Of a DNA stretch of 34,895 nt, positions 22,231-34,018 are shown piece by piece. Made by a program: the position numbers and the translations under genes. The stretch is from contig NZ_AZCZ01000028.1 in assembly GCF_001434055.1 (NCBI RefSeq), positions 1 through 34,895 on the forward strand. The letters run 5' to 3'. This DNA is from Levilactobacillus parabrevis ATCC 53295. Lineage in GTDB: Bacteria; Bacillota; Bacilli; Lactobacillales; Lactobacillaceae. The stretch's first letter is position 1. Each line of letters opens with the position of its first letter. The notes below the pieces were generated by a model. The model saw only the letters and a program-made list of their open reading frames with translations. It was not told the origin of the DNA and did not search any database.

Positions 22231-24720
22231 ATGGATAATCTATTTACACCAAGCGCTAAGAGTGTCCTCGTCTTGGCACAGGAACAAGCAAAATACTTCA
22301 AGCACCAAGCGGTGGGGACGGAACACTTACTGCTGGCCCTCACCATTGAAAAAAATGGCATTGCCAACAAAGTCTTACAACAATTTTCTGTGACCGACGA
22401 TGACGTTCGCGAAGAGATTGAACGTTTTACCGGTTACGGTACGCTAGCAAACACGGACAAGGATAGTTACTTGCCCTACTCACCAAAGGCCAAATCAATG
22501 TTGGCCTTGGCTGGTGACGAAGCTAAGCGGTTAGGCGCGACTAAGATTGGGACGGAACACTTGTTACTGGCTTTACTGAGTGACGAAACGATTCTGTCCT
22601 CTCGGATTCTGAAGAACCTCAACGTGGCCTTACCGGATGCTCACAAGGTCGTTCTACGCAAGCTGGGGATTACGGATACGCCTAAGCGGCGGAATGACAA
22701 TCGTAGCCGCCGAGCACCACAGGGTGGAACCCCAACCTTGGACTCGTTAGCCCGGAACCTAACTGAATCCGCCAAGGAAGGCCGAATGGACCCAACTGTT
22801 GGTCGGGAAAAGGAAGTCAAGCGGGTGATCCAAATCTTGAGTCGGCGGACTAAGAACAACCCCGTCTTAATTGGAGAACCTGGTGTCGGGAAGACGGCGA
22901 TTGCTGAGGGCTTGGCCCAACGGATCGTGGCCGGCGATGTTCCCGAAGATATGCAGAACAAGCGACTGATGATGCTCGACATGGGCTCATTGGTAGCTGG
23001 GACCAAGTACCGTGGGGAATTTGAAGATCGACTGAAGAAAGTTATTGAAGAAATCTACAACGATGGTCAAGTTATCCTATTTATTGACGAACTGCACACG
23101 CTGATCGGTGCGGGTGGTGCTGAAGGGGCCATTGACGCCTCCAACATTCTAAAGCCAGCACTGGCCAGAGGAGAACTCCAAACTATTGGGGCAACGACGC
23201 TGGATGAATATCAGAAGTACATCGAATCTGATGCGGCTCTAGAACGGCGATTTGCGACGGTACAGGTCAATGAACCAACGAGTGCGGAAGCCTTAGAGAT
23301 CTTGAAGGGCTTGCGGTCACGCTACGAAGATCATCACCACGTGAACATTACGGATGATGCTTTGGACCAAGCCGTTAAATTATCGACGCGTTACATCAGC
23401 GATCGTTTCTTACCAGATAAGGCTATCGACCTGATGGATGAAGCTTCCGCGAAGGTACGTATCGATCAGATGGACAAGCCAACGCCAGCTAGCAAGCAAG
23501 CCAAGGAATTGACCGACCTTGCTGCGGCTAAGGAAGCTGCTATCGAGCGTCAAGACTTCGAACAGGCCGCTAAGTTGCGGACGGAAGAAATGGCGCTTCG
23601 GCAGAAGGTTGAGGCCCGTGCAGCGAAGGCGGCGGCCGCAGTGACGCCAGATCGGCAATACGCGATCGATGTCACTGGCGAAGATGTTGCCGATGTCGTG
23701 GCTGAGTGGACGGGGGTTCCCGTCACGCAGCTGAAGCAGACGGACGCCGATCGTTTGGTTAACCTGGAGTCAATCCTGCATAAGCGGGTCATTGGCCAGG
23801 AAGAGGCCGTTTCGGCCGTTTCACGGGCCATTCGGCGGGCACGGTCAGGGTTGAAAGATCCTAACCGGCCAATCGGGTCATTCATGTTCTTAGGACCGAC
23901 CGGGGTTGGGAAGACCGAATTAGCCAAGGCGTTAGCCGAAGCCATGTTTGGTTCCGAAGACAACATGATTCGTGTTGACATGAGCGAATACATGGAAAAG
24001 TACTCGACCAGTCGTTTGATCGGTTCGGCTCCTGGTTACGTGGGCTACGACGAGGGCGGTCAGTTAACGGAAAAGGTTCGACAGAAGCCGTACTCCGTGG
24101 TCCTCTTCGATGAAGTTGAAAAGGCTCACCCGGATGTCTTCAACATTCTCTTACAAGTCTTAGATGACGGGTACTTGACTGATTCTAAGGGACGTAAGGT
24201 CGACTTCCGGAATACCATCCTAATTATGACGTCTAACTTAGGGGCAACGAAGCTGCGGGATGAAAAGACCGTTGGGTTCGGTGCCGAAGACTTGGCTAAT
24301 AGTTACCGAGCAATGTCGCAGACGATTCGGGAAACGTTGAAGCAGTCATTCCGACCAGAATTCCTGAACCGGATTGATGAAACGGTCATCTTCCACTCAC
24401 TGAAGAAGGATGAACTCCACGAGATCGTGAAGTTGATGGCTAAGCACATTGTTGACCGGGTCGCTGAGCAGAACATTAAGCTGAAGATTACCCCAGCTGC
24501 CATCGACGTGGTTGCGAAGGCAGGCTTTGATCCGGAATACGGGGCACGGCCAATTCGCCGGGCACTGCAGACACAGGTCGAAGACAAGCTGAGTGAAGCT
24601 TTGCTGAACGGTGAAGTCAAGGCGAATGATCAAGTCACAGTCGGGGCGACGCGTGGTGAAATCACGGTTAACGTGAAGGCACCCAACAAGGCTAAGCCGA
24701 CCGCAGTGGCCAGTCACTAA
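22231..24720 (+). CDS. clpC: ATP-dependent Clp protease ATPase subunit ClpC
   Basis: An 829-residue Hsp100 unfoldase that feeds substrates to ClpP. In order: two Clp_N repeats (residues about 1-145), AAA+ domain 1 with Walker A G215-E-P-G-V-G-K-T222 and Walker B VILFID286E, an M/UVR region (about 395-455; [19 protein letters not shown]), and AAA+ domain 2 with Walker A from G555 (GPTGVGKTE) and Walker B VVLFD627E. The C-terminal sensor-2 domain is intact ([10 protein letters not shown]). The UVR motif separates it from ClpE and ClpB. AGGAG precedes the ATG. It is co-transcribed with ctsR and so self-regulated by CtsR. Confidence 0.97.
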   Translation: MDNLFTPSAKSVLVLAQEQAKYFKHQAVGTEHLLLALTIEKNGIANKVLQQFSVTDDDVREEIERFTGYGTLANTDKDSYLPYSPKAKSMLALAGDEAKRLGATKIGTEHLLLALLSDETILSSRILKNLNVALPDAHKVVLRKLGITDTPKRRNDNRSRRAPQGGTPTLDSLARNLTESAKEGRMDPTVGREKEVKRVIQILSRRTKNNPVLIGEPGVGKTAIAEGLAQRIVAGDVPEDMQNKRLMMLDMGSLVAGTKYRGEFEDRLKKVIEEIYNDGQVILFIDELHTLIGAGGAEGAIDASNILKPALARGELQTIGATTLDEYQKYIESDAALERRFATVQVNEPTSAEALEILKGLRSRYEDHHHVNITDDALDQAVKLSTRYISDRFLPDKAIDLMDEASAKVRIDQMDKPTPASKQAKELTDLAAAKEAAIERQDFEQAAKLRTEEMALRQKVEARAAKAAAAVTPDRQYAIDVTGEDVADVVAEWTGVPVTQLKQTDADRLVNLESILHKRVIGQEEAVSAVSRAIRRARSGLKDPNRPIGSFMFLGPTGVGKTELAKALAEAMFGSEDNMIRVDMSEYMEKYSTSRLIGSAPGYVGYDEGGQLTEKVRQKPYSVVLFDEVEKAHPDVFNILLQVLDDGYLTDSKGRKVDFRNTILIMTSNLGATKLRDEKTVGFGAEDLANSYRAMSQTIRETLKQSFRPEFLNRIDETVIFHSLKKDELHEIVKLMAKHIVDRVAEQNIKLKITPAAIDVVAKAGFDPEYGARPIRRALQTQVEDKLSEALLNGEVKANDQVTVGATRGEITVNVKAPNKAKPTAVASH

Positions 24721-24738
24721 ATTTAAAATGTCTTAACG

Positions 24739-24779
24739 ATAGTGGTGTTTCCTCCAGGTGGGGAGATGCCACTATTTTT
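24739..24779 (+). terminator. Terminator of ctsR-clpC
   Basis: ATAGTGGTGTTTCC pairs with GGAGATGCCACTAT (G-U pairs included), then five T. Confidence 0.85.
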
Positions 24780-24780
24780 C

Positions 24781-25163
24781 TGCGCGATGACCAGAGATAG
24801 CATCGTGGCGAAGTGGGCTGGGGACAGCCTGTTGATGAACGATAAATCACAGGCATTGACCTAGCTGGTGATAAATGAATGTGGTACACTTAAATGGATA
24901 ATATGGTATATTAGGAAGGTTGATTGGTCGCAATTTTACCGGCTGATCGGAGACATTTTTTAGGTCAGCAGTTATAAAGTAGTGCATAGTATCTGATTGC
25001 CATGGGAGCATGGCTAATCAGTAATTGAAGATGCTGAGATGTACGTTGGTTTTGAATCAGTATGACTGTCAATGAAGATCAGCCTAGCCGTAGACGGCAC
25101 TTTCCGTCTTCAATATATAATATGAAAAAATAAATCACATTCAGAAAGGAAGCCGGCCTGCTC
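24781..25163. other. Gene-free region before the TetR gene
   Basis: No gene. CTGATT-GCCAT / ATGGC-T-AATCAG (about 24993-25021) is a nearly perfect hairpin. A sequence with AGCCGTAGACGGCACTT (25086-25102) resembles the stretch near 11321 and could be another leftover family 1 end. AGACGG/CCGTCT (25092-25109) forms a hairpin just before TATAAT (25116-25121), the likely -10 of the TetR gene. Confidence 0.4.
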
Positions 25164-25763
25164 ATGAAGAGAGAAGAACAATTGACCCACACCCACGCCG
25201 CTATCTTAGCTGCAGCGCGGGAACAGTTTCTGGCTCAGGGTTACCAAGCGACGTCGACCCGCGACATTGCCAAACAAGTGGGAATTACCCAGCCTGCTCT
25301 GTATCACCATTTCAGCGATAAGGAGGTCATCTTCCTTGAGGTCATCAAGACCGTTGGTGGTGAGATCAAGACTGGTATTACCGATGTGGTGTCACAGATA
25401 CCGGCCGACGCGGACCCAGTAGAGGCCCTGACGGCAGTCACCGAGGTGCTTACCAAAGCCCATCCACGAGATGTCTTTACCGTGATTCATGGGAGTTTCA
25501 AGTTCCTCAAACCGGAGAACAAGCGGCAGCTGGGGATGGTCTTCATGCAAGACTACCTGATGCCACTGACCAGTTTCTTTGAGACCGGTGTGGTTAGCCT
25601 GCAGGATGGCGTTAAGGCACAAGACGCCGCTTCCTTCTACTTGACGAGTCTGAGCCCACTGTTCAACACGTTCCATCACGTGGGGCCTAAGGATGCCTCA
25701 CAACACGACCAGACACTGGCGCTGGTACGGTTGATTTTATTTGGGGTTGCCGTTAAGAAGTAG
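25164..25763 (+). CDS. TetR/AcrR-family transcriptional regulator
   Basis: A 199-residue repressor. Residues about 8-55 are the TetR helix-turn-helix (THAAILAAAREQFLAQGYQATSTRDIAKQVGITQPALYHHFSDKEVIF, with the recognition helix at QPALYHHF). The C-terminal helical ligand-binding part (about 60-199) has no recognisable ligand signature. AAAGGAAG lies 11 bases before the ATG, rather far. It is a single gene between clpC and rpoB; no target is obvious next to it, so the regulon is unknown. Confidence 0.88.
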   Translation: MKREEQLTHTHAAILAAAREQFLAQGYQATSTRDIAKQVGITQPALYHHFSDKEVIFLEVIKTVGGEIKTGITDVVSQIPADADPVEALTAVTEVLTKAHPRDVFTVIHGSFKFLKPENKRQLGMVFMQDYLMPLTSFFETGVVSLQDGVKAQDAASFYLTSLSPLFNTFHHVGPKDASQHDQTLALVRLILFGVAVKK

Positions 25764-25773
25764 AGCTTCTCTA

Positions 25774-25802
25774 TTGACATTTACCCTGAAAGCTAGTACT
25801 AT
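25774..25802 (+). promoter_or_regulatory. Promoter of rpoBC
   Basis: TTGACA at 25774-25779 and TACTAT at 25797-25802, spacer 17. It leaves a leader of about 195 nt before rpoB. Confidence 0.8.
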
Positions 25803-25832
25803 ATCATTTGTATGCAACTGTGAATTGAAATT

Positions 25833-25923
25833 GGATGCACCGATATATTGTCCGGTAGCGTCCATTATAAGAAGCCAAAAGCAAACTGTGGGTTTGTTTT
25901 TGGATTTTTTTTGCCAAAAATCC
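25833..25923 (+). promoter_or_regulatory. Structured rpoB leader with terminator-like hairpin
   Basis: GGATGC-ACCG (25833-25842) pairs with CGGT-A-GCGTCC (25853-25863). Then CCAAAAGCAAAC (25875-25886) pairs with GTTTGTTTTTGG (25892-25903), followed by eight T, a terminator shape. The GG at 25902-25903 also begins GGATTTTT (25902-25909), which pairs perfectly with AAAAATCC (25916-25923), so the two hairpins exclude each other. A conserved RNA motif called Lacto-rpoB is known upstream of rpoB in lactobacilli; this leader probably corresponds to it. Confidence 0.65.
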
Positions 25924-26003
25924 GGCTGATTACGCAATTGTAATCAAAATGTAACATTACGGGTTTTGACCAATTTACAGAATAAATAGGAGAGGTGAAC
26001 AAC

Positions 26004-29000
26004 TTGGCAGGACACTTAGTGAAATACGGGAAACACCGTACTCGCCGTAGCTATTCGCGGATCAAGGAAGTCCTTGATCTCCCTAACTTAATCGAGATTC
26101 AGACTAATTCTTACAACTGGTTCCTCGATGAAGGTTTACGGGATATGTTCGACGACATCATGCCAATCGAAGATTTTCAAGGAAACCTTTCGTTAGAGTT
26201 TGTTGATTATCAATTACTGGAACCCAAATATACGGTCGATGAAGCACGGGAACACGATGCCAATTTCTCAGCACCACTGCACGTGACCTTACGCTTAACC
26301 AACCATGAAACGGGCGAAATTAAATCGCAAGACGTCTTCTTCGGTGACTTCCCATTAATGACGGCCCAAGGGACCTTCATTATTAACGGGGCAGAACGGG
26401 TTATTGTTTCTCAATTAGTCCGCTCACCAGGCGTTTACTTCAATGAAGATACTGATAAGAACGGTCGGACTGTGTTTGGCGCAACGGTTATTCCTAACCG
26501 TGGTGCTTGGCTCGAATTCGAAACTGACGCTAAGAACATTTCTTACGTTCGAATCGACCGGACACGGAAGATTCCAATGACCGAATTGGTTCGGGCATTA
26601 GGTTTCGGTTCCGATGATGAAATCTTAGATATCTTGGGTGACAACGACAGCTTGTCCAACACGTTGGAAAAGGATATTCACAAGAATACCGATGACTCCC
26701 GTGTTGAAGAATCCTTGAAGGATATCTACGAACGCCTACGTCCAGGTGAACCTAAGACGGCTGACTCTTCACGGAGCTTGCTGACTGCACGGTTCTTTGA
26801 CCCTAAGCGTTACGACATGGCTCCCGTTGGTCGTTACAAGACCAACAAGAAGCTCAGCCTCAAGACCCGTTTGCTCGGCTTGACCTTAGCTGAAACGTTA
26901 GCTGACCCAGATACTGGTGAAGTTATCGCGCAAAAGGGAACGGTCGTTGACAAGGACGTTATGAAGACGTTGGCACCATTCTTGGATCAAGACGATTTCA
27001 AGATGGTTACCTTCCAACCTTCAGACGAAGCAGTCGTTACGGAACCTCTGAAGTTACAAATTATTAAGGTGCAATCACCAGATGACCCCGAACAAGAAGT
27101 TCCCGTTATTGGGAATGGGAACATTGATATCAAGCTGAAGCACATTCGCCCAGCCGACATCATCGCTTCCATGAACTACTTCTTCGATCTGCAAATTGGA
27201 ATTGGGAACACTGATGATATTGACCACTTGGGTAACCGGCGGATTCGTTCCGTTGGTGAATTGTTGCAAAACCAATTCCGAATCGGGTTATCCCGGATGG
27301 AACGGGTCGTTCGTGAACGGATGTCTATTCAAGACGCCGCAACCGTAACGCCACAACAATTGATCAACATTCGGCCAGTGGTTGCTTCCATTAAGGAATT
27401 CTTCGGGTCATCTCAATTGTCACAATTCATGGACCAGACCAACCCATTGGGTGAATTAACCCATAAGCGTCGTCTGTCTGCCCTTGGACCTGGTGGTTTG
27501 ACGCGTGATCGTGCCGGATATGAAGTCCGGGATGTTCACTACACCCACTATGGTCGGATGTGCCCAATTGAAACGCCTGAAGGGCCTAACATTGGGTTGA
27601 TCAACAGTCTGTCCAGTTACGCACGGGTTAACAAGTATGGGTTCATCGAAACGCCATACCGTCGTGTGTCATGGGACACGCACATGGTTACCGACAAGAT
27701 CGATTACCTGACTGCTGATGAAGAAGATAACTACGTCGTTGCCCAAGCCAACACGCCTTTAAACGATGACGGTTCATTTGCTACGGATACCATCATGGCC
27801 CGTGACGAAGATAACAACATCGAAACCAGTGCTGACAAGATTGACTACATGGACGTTTCGCCTAAGCAAGTTGTTGCCGTGGCCACTGCATGTATTCCTT
27901 TCTTGGAAAACGATGACTCCAACCGTGCCTTGATGGGTGCCAACATGCAACGGCAAGCTGTGCCATTGCTTGACCCTCACGCACCATTGGTTGGGACTGG
28001 TATTGAATATAAAGCTGCGCATGACTCCGGGGTTGCTTTAATTAGCCAACACGAAGGAACTGTTGAATACGTCGATGCACGTGAAATCCGTGTTCGTCGT
28101 GCCGACGATGCGCTTGACACTTACAAGCTCATGAAGTTCCGCCGGTCAAACGGTGGTAAGAACTACAACCAACGTCCAATCGTTAAGGTTGGCGATCACG
28201 TCGACAACGACGAAATCTTGGCTGATGGTCCTTCCATGGAAAATGGGGAACTTGCTTTAGGGCAAAACCCATTGGTTGCCTTCATGACTTGGCAAGGGTA
28301 CAACTTCGAAGATGCCATCGGGATCAACGAACGGTTGGTTCGCGATGACGTTTACACGTCGATTCATATTGAAGAATACGAATCAGAAGCACGTGACACG
28401 AAGCTTGGACCTGAAGAAATGACGCGTGAAATTCCTAACGTCGGTGAAGATGCCTTGAAGAACTTGGACGAAGACGGGATTATCCGTGTCGGTGCCGAAG
28501 TTCAAGATGGTGACATCTTAGTTGGTAAGGTAACGCCTAAGGGTGTGACTGAATTATCAGCCGAAGAACGTTTACTCCATGCTATCTTTGGTGAAAAGGC
28601 CCGTGAAGTACGGGATACTTCTCTGAAGGTTCCACATGGTGGTGGCGGGATCATCCAGGATGTTAAGATCTTCACTCGTGAAAACGGGGATGAATTATCA
28701 CCTGGTGTCAACATGATGGTTCGGGTCTACATCGCACAAAAGCGTAAGATCCAAGTTGGTGACAAGATGTCTGGTCGTCATGGTAACAAGGGGACGGTTT
28801 CCGTTGTTATCCCTCAAGAAGATATGCCATACATGCCAGATGGTACGCCAATCGACATCATGCTGAGTCCAATGGGTGTGCCTTCCCGGATGAACATCGG
28901 GCAAGTGCTCGAATTGCATTTAGGGATGGCTGCTCGTAAGTTAGGGATTCACGTGGCTACGCCAGTCTTCGATGGTGCCCAAGATACTGATATTGCGGAC

Positions 29001-29618
29001 GCTTTGAAGGAAGCTGGGATGGCTGCTGATGCCAAGACCGTCTTATACGATGGTCGGACTGGTGAACCATTCGATAAGCGGGTTGCCGTTGGTGTCATGA
29101 ACTACCTGAAGTTGGCCCACATGGTCGATGATAAGATGCACGCCCGTTCCATTGGACCTTACTCATTGGTTACCCAACAACCCCTTGGTGGGAAAGCACA
29201 ATTTGGTGGCCAGCGGTTTGGTGAAATGGAAGTTTGGGCCTTGGAAGCTTACGGTGCCGCTTATACGTTGCAAGAAATCTTGACGTACAAGTCTGATGAC
29301 GTGGTTGGTCGGGTTAAGACCTACGAAGCCATCGTTAAGGGCGATCCAATTCCAAAGCCTGGTGTCCCTGAATCATTCCGTGTTCTGGTCAAGGAATTAC
29401 AATCCTTAGGGTTGGACATGAAGGTCTTAAACGGGAACAACGAAGAAATCGAACTCCGCGATATGGACGACGATGACGATGATGTTGTGAACGTTGATGC
29501 TTTGAGCAAGTATGCGCAACAGCAAGAAGAGCAACGCAAAGCGCAAGCTCAGGCCGACAGTGCCAAGACCACACCAGAAACTACGAAAAATGAAAGTCAA
29601 CCGAACACACAAGACTAA
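26004..29618 (+). CDS. rpoB: RNA polymerase beta subunit
   Basis: A 1204-residue beta subunit of core RNA polymerase. The start is a TTG at 26004 ([20 protein letters not shown]), eight bases after AGGAGAGG; a GTG nine bases earlier overlaps the ribosome binding site. The rifampicin pocket is visible in [17 protein letters not shown] and [13 protein letters not shown] (about residues 461-492) and looks wild type. The catalytic [12 protein letters not shown] segment is at about 920-931. The C-terminus has an acidic run of Asp (DDDDDD) and a Gln-rich tail, as in other lactobacilli. Codon use is strongly biased, as for a highly expressed gene. It is co-transcribed with rpoC 21 bases downstream. 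Confidence 0.98.
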   Translation: MAGHLVKYGKHRTRRSYSRIKEVLDLPNLIEIQTNSYNWFLDEGLRDMFDDIMPIEDFQGNLSLEFVDYQLLEPKYTVDEAREHDANFSAPLHVTLRLTNHETGEIKSQDVFFGDFPLMTAQGTFIINGAERVIVSQLVRSPGVYFNEDTDKNGRTVFGATVIPNRGAWLEFETDAKNISYVRIDRTRKIPMTELVRALGFGSDDEILDILGDNDSLSNTLEKDIHKNTDDSRVEESLKDIYERLRPGEPKTADSSRSLLTARFFDPKRYDMAPVGRYKTNKKLSLKTRLLGLTLAETLADPDTGEVIAQKGTVVDKDVMKTLAPFLDQDDFKMVTFQPSDEAVVTEPLKLQIIKVQSPDDPEQEVPVIGNGNIDIKLKHIRPADIIASMNYFFDLQIGIGNTDDIDHLGNRRIRSVGELLQNQFRIGLSRMERVVRERMSIQDAATVTPQQLINIRPVVASIKEFFGSSQLSQFMDQTNPLGELTHKRRLSALGPGGLTRDRAGYEVRDVHYTHYGRMCPIETPEGPNIGLINSLSSYARVNKYGFIETPYRRVSWDTHMVTDKIDYLTADEEDNYVVAQANTPLNDDGSFATDTIMARDEDNNIETSADKIDYMDVSPKQVVAVATACIPFLENDDSNRALMGANMQRQAVPLLDPHAPLVGTGIEYKAAHDSGVALISQHEGTVEYVDAREIRVRRADDALDTYKLMKFRRSNGGKNYNQRPIVKVGDHVDNDEILADGPSMENGELALGQNPLVAFMTWQGYNFEDAIGINERLVRDDVYTSIHIEEYESEARDTKLGPEEMTREIPNVGEDALKNLDEDGIIRVGAEVQDGDILVGKVTPKGVTELSAEERLLHAIFGEKAREVRDTSLKVPHGGGGIIQDVKIFTRENGDELSPGVNMMVRVYIAQKRKIQVGDKMSGRHGNKGTVSVVIPQEDMPYMPDGTPIDIMLSPMGVPSRMNIGQVLELHLGMAARKLGIHVATPVFDGAQDTDIADALKEAGMAADAKTVLYDGRTGEPFDKRVAVGVMNYLKLAHMVDDKMHARSIGPYSLVTQQPLGGKAQFGGQRFGEMEVWALEAYGAAYTLQEILTYKSDDVVGRVKTYEAIVKGDPIPKPGVPESFRVLVKELQSLGLDMKVLNGNNEEIELRDMDDDDDDVVNVDALSKYAQQQEEQRKAQAQADSAKTTPETTKNESQPNTQD

Positions 29619-29639
29619 TTAATAAGGGAGGTCGCTTCT

Positions 29640-32600
29640 TTGGTCGATGTCAATAAGTTCGAAAGCATGCAGATCGGGCTGGCTTCACCTGATAAGATCC
29701 GTAGCTGGTCTTACGGGGAAGTTAAGAAGCCTGAAACCATCAACTACCGGACGTTAAAGCCTGAAAAAGATGGGCTGTTCGACGAGCGGATTTTCGGTCC
29801 TACTAAGGACTGGGAATGTGCCTGTGGGAAATACAAGCGGATCCGTTACAAGGGTGTCGTTTGTGACCGTTGTGGTGTTGAAGTTACCCGTTCTAAGGTT
29901 CGTCGTGAACGGATGGGCCATATCGAATTGGCTGCTCCTGTAACCCACATCTGGTACTTCAAGGGGATCCCAAGTCGGATGGGCTTGGTCCTCGACATGA
30001 GTCCTCGTGCCCTGGAAGAAATCATCTACTTTGCATCCTACGTTGTCTTGGATCCAGGTAACACCCCATTGGAAAAGAAGCAACTCCTTTCCGAACGGGA
30101 TTACCGTGACAAGCTTGTAGAATACGGTAGCAAGGCCTTCAAGGCTGAAATGGGTGCCGAAGCCATCAAGAAGTTATTGATGGCCGTAGACCTGGATAAA
30201 GAAGTTAAAGAATTAAAAGAAGAATTGAAGGAAGCCACTGGTCAAAAGCGGACGCGTGCCGTTCGTCGTTTGGACATCTTGGAAGCCTTCGTGACGTCAG
30301 GTAACCGTCCTGAATGGATGGTAATGGATGCCATTCCGGTAATCCCACCTGATCTTCGTCCAATGGTACAACTCGAAGGTGGTCGTTTCGCAACGTCCGA
30401 CCTGAACGACTTGTACCGGCGGGTTATCAACCGGAACAGCCGGTTGAAGCGTTTGCTGGACTTAAATGCACCTGGAATCATCGTTCAAAACGAAAAGCGG
30501 ATGCTCCAAGAAGCCGTTGATGCTTTGATCGATAACGGTCGTCGTGGCCGTCCAGTTGCTGGTCCTGGTAACCGTCCACTGAAGTCTCTTTCACACATGT
30601 TGAAAGGGAAGCAAGGACGTTTCCGTCAGAACTTGTTAGGGAAGCGGGTTGACTACTCTGGTCGTTCCGTTATTGACGTTGGTCCTTCCCTCAAGTTCAA
30701 CCAAATGGGTCTGCCAGTTCCAATGGCTTTGGAATTATTCCGGCCATTTATCATGAAGGAATTGGTTGCGCGTGGATTGGCTTCTAACATTAAGAATGCC
30801 AAGCGCCAGATCGACCGTGAAGATGACGATGTCTTCAATGTTCTTGAAGATGTTATCAAGGAACACCCCGTTCTGTTGAACCGGGCACCTACGCTTCACC
30901 GTTTGGGGATTCAAGCGTTCGAACCAGTCTTAGTTAGTGGTAAAGCTATGCGTCTTCACCCATTGGCTTGTGAAGCTTACAACGCCGATTTCGATGGGGA
31001 CCAAATGGCCATTCACGTGCCATTATCTGACGAAGCACAAGCTGAAGCACGTTTGCTGATGTTAGCTGCTCACCATATCCTGGCACCTGCCAGTGGTAAG
31101 CCAGTTGTTGCGCCTTCTCAAGATATGGTTATCGGGAACTACTACCTGACCATGGAAGAAGATAACCGTGAAGGGGAAGGTATGATCTTTACCGACCTCA
31201 ACGAAGCCGTCTTGGCTTACCGTAACGGTTTGGTTCACTGGCACAGTCGCGTCGGGGTTCAAGTCTCTGGCATGACTGATAAGCCATTTACCGATGAACA
31301 GCGCGGTAAGATTATGGTAACGACCGTTGGGAAGTTGATCTTTAACAACATCCTGCCTAAGTCATTCCCATACTTGAACGAACCAACCAGCACGAACCTG
31401 AACGGCTACGTCCCTGACAAGTACTTCTTGGCACCGGGCGAAGACATTCACGATTACCTGCAAAATGCTGAATTAGTTGGCCCATTCAAGAAGGGCTTCT
31501 TGTCCGACATTATCGCTGCCGTTTATCAACAATACAAGGTTACTGAAACCTCTAAGTTGTTGGACCGGATCAAGGATTTGGGTTACGACGAATCTACGAA
31601 GTCTGGGTTAACGGTTGGGATGGTCGACGTTACCGACTTGAAGGAAAAGCCAGAAATTATCGATGCAGCCCACAAGCAGGTTTCTACGGTAACGAAGCAA
31701 TTCCGTCGTGGGTTGATTACCGACCACGAACGTTACGAACGGGTCATTGGGATCTGGAACGATGCCAAGGATGACATTCAAAACGCTCTGATCCACAGTT
31801 TCGACCAACAGAACCCTATCTTTATGATGAGTGATTCTGGTGCTCGTGGTAACATTTCTAACTTTACGCAGTTGGCTGGTATGCGTGGTTTGATGGCCGC
31901 TCCTAGTGGTGACATCATGGAACTGCCTATCACGTCTAACTTCCGTGAAGGACTGACGGTTATGGAAATGTTCATTTCGACCCATGGGGCTCGTAAAGGG
32001 ATGACCGATACGGCCCTCAAGACTGCCAACTCAGGTTACCTGACTCGGCGGCTGGTCGATGTTGCGCAAGACGTTATCATTCGGGAAAAGGATTGTGGGA
32101 CTGACCGTGGTTTGAAGATTCGTGCTATCACTGATGGTAACGAAATGATCGAACCATTGTACGACCGGATCTTAGGGCGTTACACCCAAAAGACCGTCTA
32201 CGATCCAAAGACTGGGGACGTTATTGTTCCTAAGAACCAAATGATCGTCGAAGACACAGCACAAAAGATTGTCGATGCTGGTGTTGAAGAAGTTACCATT
32301 CGTTCCGCCTTTACTTGCAACACTGAACATGGTGTTTGTGAACATTGTTATGGCCGTAACATGGCTACTGGTGACGAAGTTGAAGTTGGTGAAGCTGTTG
32401 GTACTGTTGCCGCGCAATCTATCGGTGAACCAGGTACTCAGCTGACCATGCGTAACTTCCATACCGGTGGTGTTGCCGGGAACGAAGATATCACCCAAGG
32501 GCTTCCTCGTGTTCAAGAATTATTTGAATCTCGGAACCCTAAAGGTAAAGCTGAAATTACTGAAGTTACTGGGACGGTTGAATCAATCGAAGAAAACCCA

Positions 32601-33287
32601 GCAGAACGGACCAAGGAAATCACCATTAAGGGTGAAGCCGATACGCGGAGTTACACGTTACCAATCACTGCTCGTATGCGGGTCAGCGAAGGCGACTTCA
32701 TTCACCGTGGGTCAGCATTGAATTATGGGTCTGTTGATCCTAAGGAAATGCTGCGGGTTCGCGATGTCTTGTCTACTGAAACTTACATCTTAGGTGAAGT
32801 TCAACGTGTTTACCGGATGCAAGGTGTTGCTATCAGTGATAAGCACGTTGAAATCATGGTTCGGCAGATGTTACGTAAAGTTCGGATCATGGATCCGGGT
32901 GATACCGATGTCTTGCCTGGTACTTTGATGGATATTCAAGACTTCCGTCGCGCCAACTACCAGACGTTAATTTCTGGTGGTATCGCCGCTACGGCTCGTC
33001 CAGTTATCTTGGGGATCACCAAGGCTGCCTTGGAAACGAACAGTTTCTTGTCAGCCGCATCCTTCCAGGAAACGACGCGTGTCTTGACCGACGCTGCTAT
33101 TCGTGGCAAGAACGATCCATTAGTTGGTTTGAAGGAAAACGTTATTATTGGGAAGATTATTCCTGCCGGGACTGGGATGCCAGATTACCGTCAGATCAAG
33201 CCCAAGGAAGTTGGCGGTTCGTCAACCGAAGGCGTCTACTCGATCAGCGATTTGGAAAAGCAAATGCAAGAGGATTCACAGGCGTAA
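29640..33287 (+). CDS. rpoC: RNA polymerase beta' subunit
   Basis: A 1215-residue catalytic subunit of RNA polymerase. The TTG start ([12 protein letters not shown]) follows GGGAGG by eight bases. The N-terminal zinc ribbon has C60, C62, C75 and C78. The active-site Mg2+ triad lies in N448-A-D450-F-D452-G-D454. The second zinc site is [11 protein letters not shown] (about residues 893-903). The rim-helix and bridge-helix regions are complete, with no large insertion. It forms an operon with rpoB. A long hairpin that starts 48 bases after the stop codon could end the transcript and is part of the family 2 repeat. Confidence 0.98.
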   Translation: MVDVNKFESMQIGLASPDKIRSWSYGEVKKPETINYRTLKPEKDGLFDERIFGPTKDWECACGKYKRIRYKGVVCDRCGVEVTRSKVRRERMGHIELAAPVTHIWYFKGIPSRMGLVLDMSPRALEEIIYFASYVVLDPGNTPLEKKQLLSERDYRDKLVEYGSKAFKAEMGAEAIKKLLMAVDLDKEVKELKEELKEATGQKRTRAVRRLDILEAFVTSGNRPEWMVMDAIPVIPPDLRPMVQLEGGRFATSDLNDLYRRVINRNSRLKRLLDLNAPGIIVQNEKRMLQEAVDALIDNGRRGRPVAGPGNRPLKSLSHMLKGKQGRFRQNLLGKRVDYSGRSVIDVGPSLKFNQMGLPVPMALELFRPFIMKELVARGLASNIKNAKRQIDREDDDVFNVLEDVIKEHPVLLNRAPTLHRLGIQAFEPVLVSGKAMRLHPLACEAYNADFDGDQMAIHVPLSDEAQAEARLLMLAAHHILAPASGKPVVAPSQDMVIGNYYLTMEEDNREGEGMIFTDLNEAVLAYRNGLVHWHSRVGVQVSGMTDKPFTDEQRGKIMVTTVGKLIFNNILPKSFPYLNEPTSTNLNGYVPDKYFLAPGEDIHDYLQNAELVGPFKKGFLSDIIAAVYQQYKVTETSKLLDRIKDLGYDESTKSGLTVGMVDVTDLKEKPEIIDAAHKQVSTVTKQFRRGLITDHERYERVIGIWNDAKDDIQNALIHSFDQQNPIFMMSDSGARGNISNFTQLAGMRGLMAAPSGDIMELPITSNFREGLTVMEMFISTHGARKGMTDTALKTANSGYLTRRLVDVAQDVIIREKDCGTDRGLKIRAITDGNEMIEPLYDRILGRYTQKTVYDPKTGDVIVPKNQMIVEDTAQKIVDAGVEEVTIRSAFTCNTEHGVCEHCYGRNMATGDEVEVGEAVGTVAAQSIGEPGTQLTMRNFHTGGVAGNEDITQGLPRVQELFESRNPKGKAEITEVTGTVESIEENPAERTKEITIKGEADTRSYTLPITARMRVSEGDFIHRGSALNYGSVDPKEMLRVRDVLSTETYILGEVQRVYRMQGVAISDKHVEIMVRQMLRKVRIMDPGDTDVLPGTLMDIQDFRRANYQTLISGGIAATARPVILGITKAALETNSFLSAASFQETTRVLTDAAIRGKNDPLVGLKENVIIGKIIPAGTGMPDYRQIKPKEVGGSSTEGVYSISDLEKQMQEDSQA

Positions 33288-33302
33288 GAGCTAAGAGCGT
33301 GT

Positions 33303-33453
33303 AGTAAGGCGCTTAGGTTCTGAGCATTAACGAGAATAAGCTCTCTGGTCGGCAGCTGCCGGCCAGGGAGCTTATTTTTGTTAAGCGCAGGAACCTGCCT
33401 TACGGAACGCGTTTCGGAGGTTGCCAGGATCAGGATAGTATGGCGAGAGCAAG
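33303..33453 (+). repeat. Structured repeat family 2, unit 1 (includes likely rpoC terminator)
   Basis: Nested helices: GTAAGGC (33304-33310) / GCCTTAC (33397-33403), AGGTTC (33315-33320) / GAACCT (33391-33396), TTAAC (33327-33331) / GTTAA (33380-33384), and a 19-bp hairpin 33335-33353 / 33358-33376 with an AGCT loop followed by T-rich sequence. A conserved 3' tail (33404-33453) has TGCCA...TGGCG pairing. The inner hairpin with its T run can act as the rpoBC terminator. Confidence 0.7.
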
Positions 33454-33480
33454 TCCAAGCGAACTGAGTATGTGAGGCCA

Positions 33481-33555
33481 GTAGCAACTGCCGGCTAGGA
33501 GCCTTATTTTTGTTAAGCGGAAGAATCTGGCTAGCGGAACGCGTTTCGACCAGAG
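33481..33555 (+). repeat. Structured repeat family 2, unit 2 (fragment)
   Basis: Only the 3' half remains: CTTATTTTTGTTAAGCGG, then GAATCTGGCTAGCGGAACGCGTTTCG, which matches the equivalent part of unit 1. The left arms of the helices are lost or changed. Confidence 0.55.
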
Positions 33556-33559
33556 TGTG

Positions 33560-33708
33560 AGTGAGGGCGGTTAGTCCTTGAGCATTAACGTCAATAAGTG
33601 CCAGTTCGGCGGAGCCGAGCCGGTGCTTATTGGGGTTAAGCGGAGGGGACTGCCCGAGGGAACACGTTTTGGAGGTTGCCAGGACCAGGATAGTATGGCG
33701 AGAGCAAG
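33560..33708 (+). repeat. Structured repeat family 2, unit 3
   Basis: The same plan as unit 1 with other bases: GGGC (33565-33568) / GCCC (33652-33655), AGTCC (33573-33577) / GGACT (33647-33651), TTAAC (33585-33589) / GTTAA (33635-33639), and hairpin 33593-33610 / 33614-33631. The 3' tail (33659-33708) is almost identical to that of unit 1. It has no T run after the hairpin, so it is not a terminator. Confidence 0.7.
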
Positions 33709-33763
33709 TAAACGCTCTGAACAAGAAACCAGCAACATCAGTCTGCTATTAAAATACGTCTTA

Positions 33764-33805
33764 AAAACCAGTAGCCATCCAACAAAGGATAACTACTGGT
33801 TTCTT
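33764..33805. terminator. Terminator (mainly for the minus-strand small genes)
   Basis: AAACCAGTAG pairs with CTACTGGTTT. Five T follow on the minus strand and a weaker T run on the plus strand. It lies 28 bases beyond the stop codon of the minus-strand gene. Confidence 0.75.
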
Positions 33806-33832
33806 AATGAAGCTGAAAATTCTGAGACAATA

Positions 33833-34018
33833 TTACGCTTTCGTAATGGGTAAATTAAATAGAGAATCTGCTTCGCGTTCCTTAGCAGCTAGCCATTTTT
33901 GAAAGGCAGGGTCCTGATCTCTTCGGGCCATTTGTTCTTTTTCAATCGTTGTTAAGGCACGTGTCTCCGGCTCATCAATAACTAGGACGAGTTTTTGGTC
34001 ATCTTCAGTATTTTTCAT
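33833..34018 (-). CDS. Small uncharacterised charged protein
   Basis: A 61-residue protein with AAAGGAG upstream of the ATG at 34018; 13 extra codons upstream are open but lie across the preceding gene. It is very rich in Glu, Asp and Lys, probably helical in the middle (TTIEKEQMARRDQDPAFQKWLAAKE), and has no membrane segment. It overlaps the stop of the gene before it by 14 bases, so translation is likely coupled. I do not recognise the family. The order (prepilin peptidase, then two small genes, then terminator) suggests one operon. Confidence 0.6.
   Translation of the reverse strand: MKNTEDDQKLVLVIDEPETRALTTIEKEQMARRDQDPAFQKWLAAKEREADSLFNLPITKA

Noticed and set aside
33236-33724. Minus-strand frame of 162 codons with three internal repeats
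   Set aside because: It is the reverse reading of the family 2 structured units; the protein repeats simply mirror the RNA-like repeats, and there is no ribosome binding site.
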